Part shown: piece by piece, positions 5,235-5,875 of the stretch
Layout of the letters: every line of letters begins with the position of its first letter
Position numbering within the stretch: position 1 is the first letter of the stretch
NCBI GenBank assembly: GCA_949298665.1
Contig: CASFXO010000268.1
Coordinates: 1-5,875, forward strand
DNA: 5,875 nucleotides
Source: an uncultured Lentisphaeria bacterium
Lineage (GTDB): Bacteria > Verrucomicrobiota > Lentisphaeria > Victivallales > Victivallaceae
Direction of reading: 5' to 3'
Position numbers and translations under genes: made by a program
Notes under the pieces: generated by a model
What the model was told of the DNA's origin: nothing
Seen by the model: only the letters and a program-made list of their open reading frames with translations
Database searches by the model: none

Positions 5235-5875
5235 ACAGTTCAAGCGGAAAGCGATGGTCGGCGCCTTGCTGCTGGTACTCGGTGTGAGTTCGGCAGTGCT
5301 GGCGCAGCCGGTGGAAGTGGTCGGGGAAAAAACGACGACCGGGACGTTCGGCACGAAGGTTTCCGGCATTCAGGCGGAATACCGCGACGGCGCCTTGACG
5401 CTGACGGCAAAACTGGATGAAGGCAAGATCGGTTATGCATTTGCGGATCTGACGGTTGCTCCGTTTACCATCGCCGGAAAATCCGTGGAGCTGGAGTTGC
5501 AGACCGACGATCCCCGGGCGACGAGCGCCTTTTATCTGCGCGGCCTGGCCGCCGACGGGCGCATGGTATTCAGTTTTCAGCACCGGAACGGGATTCCCGC
5601 CACGGCGCGGACCGCGACGTTCACCCCGGGACAGGACGGATTCGCCCGCTGGGAACCGAAACTGGTCAAGGCGCCGGAGGATACGCCGGTCGTCCGGCTC
5701 CGGATCGTGGCCGGGACCGGGCGCGTCGGAGAGCCCTTCGGGGTGCAGGTTCGCAACATCCGCCTGAGGGCACGGACACAGGATGCCGCGGCCCGGGTGG
5801 TGTGTGAGGATCTGGGCGTCGCCGCCCGCACGGCGGAGATCCGGAGCATCGTCACGGGCCGCGACCGGCAGGGGA
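5221..5875 (+). CDS. Predicted secreted protein, N-terminal beta-sandwich then start of a propeller-like domain; cut by window edge
   Basis: The frame stays open for 218 codons to the end of the window and continues beyond it. MQRIEQFKRKAMVGALLLVLGVSSAVLA is a clear signal peptide with basic n-region, hydrophobic core and likely cleavage after Ala28 (VLA-Q). Residues about 33-190 are strand-rich, including SVELELQTDD, TSAFYLRGLAADGRMVFSFQ, FARWEPKLV and PVVRLRIVAGTGRVGEPFGV. This looks like a jelly-roll or carbohydrate-binding-type beta-sandwich, though no named family is assigned. Residues 197-218 (DLGVAARTAEIRSIVTGRDR and two more) match the mature N-terminus of the secreted protein at 1674, so a propeller domain probably follows. 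The start at 5221 has AAGGG ten bases upstream; an in-frame ATG at 5188 would add 11 residues. It follows the regulator by 105 bases, likely in the same operon. Confidence 0.85.
   Translation, partial: MQRIEQFKRKAMVGALLLVLGVSSAVLAQPVEVVGEKTTTGTFGTKVSGIQAEYRDGALTLTAKLDEGKIGYAFADLTVAPFTIAGKSVELELQTDDPRATSAFYLRGLAADGRMVFSFQHRNGIPATARTATFTPGQDGFARWEPKLVKAPEDTPVVRLRIVAGTGRVGEPFGVQVRNIRLRARTQDAAARVVCEDLGVAARTAEIRSIVTGRDRQG

Noticed and set aside
4885..5583. 232-codon minus-strand open frame across the regulator/secreted-protein junction
   Set aside because: It overlaps two supported plus-strand genes, the second with a clear signal peptide, and has no domain or ribosome site of note.

Overview
The window is ordinary high-GC bacterial chromosome. 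It holds two divergent gene sets separated by a compact regulatory region. I infer a Gram-negative bacterium, because kdsD belongs to the lipopolysaccharide Kdo pathway. A guess at the PVC group (Lentisphaerota / Victivallis-like) rests only on general features: GC-rich codon use, secreted beta-propeller proteins, and a GntR/LacI-hybrid regulator inside a presumed polysaccharide-type locus. No rRNA, tRNA, CRISPR array, insertion sequence or phage feature was seen.

Left part, minus strand (about 1-1450). Three genes read leftward: hisE, hisG, and the beginning of kdsD (arabinose-5-phosphate isomerase), which runs off the left edge. The gaps are 24 and 30 bases, so they look like one operon. 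A strong sigma70-type promoter lies upstream of hisE (TTGTCA, 17-base spacer, TATATT on the minus strand). HisG and HisE catalyse steps 1 and 2 of histidine synthesis from PRPP and ATP. KdsD is unrelated to histidine and supplies arabinose 5-phosphate for Kdo.

Intergenic region (about 1401-1673). Two well-formed promoters fire outward. Around them are several symmetric elements: an 8-bp inverted repeat over the hisE -35 box, a 6-bp inverted repeat over the hisE start site, an imperfect hairpin, a 20-bp A/T-rich perfect palindrome, and an 11-bp-period direct repeat at the predicted start site of the rightward promoter.

Right part, plus strand (1674-5875). A 774-residue predicted secreted protein has beta-propeller-like repeats on both sides of a probable beta-sandwich. 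It is followed after 37 bases by a GntR-type regulator with a LacI-like sensor domain. After 105 bases comes a second secreted protein, cut by the right edge. The last visible residues of this second protein match the mature N-terminus of the first (11 of 22 identical), so the regulator appears to be flanked by two distantly related propeller-type proteins, the second with an added N-terminal beta-sandwich-like region. I infer a small regulated surface or periplasmic locus, perhaps for a carbohydrate, but the sequence does not identify the ligand or any enzyme activity.
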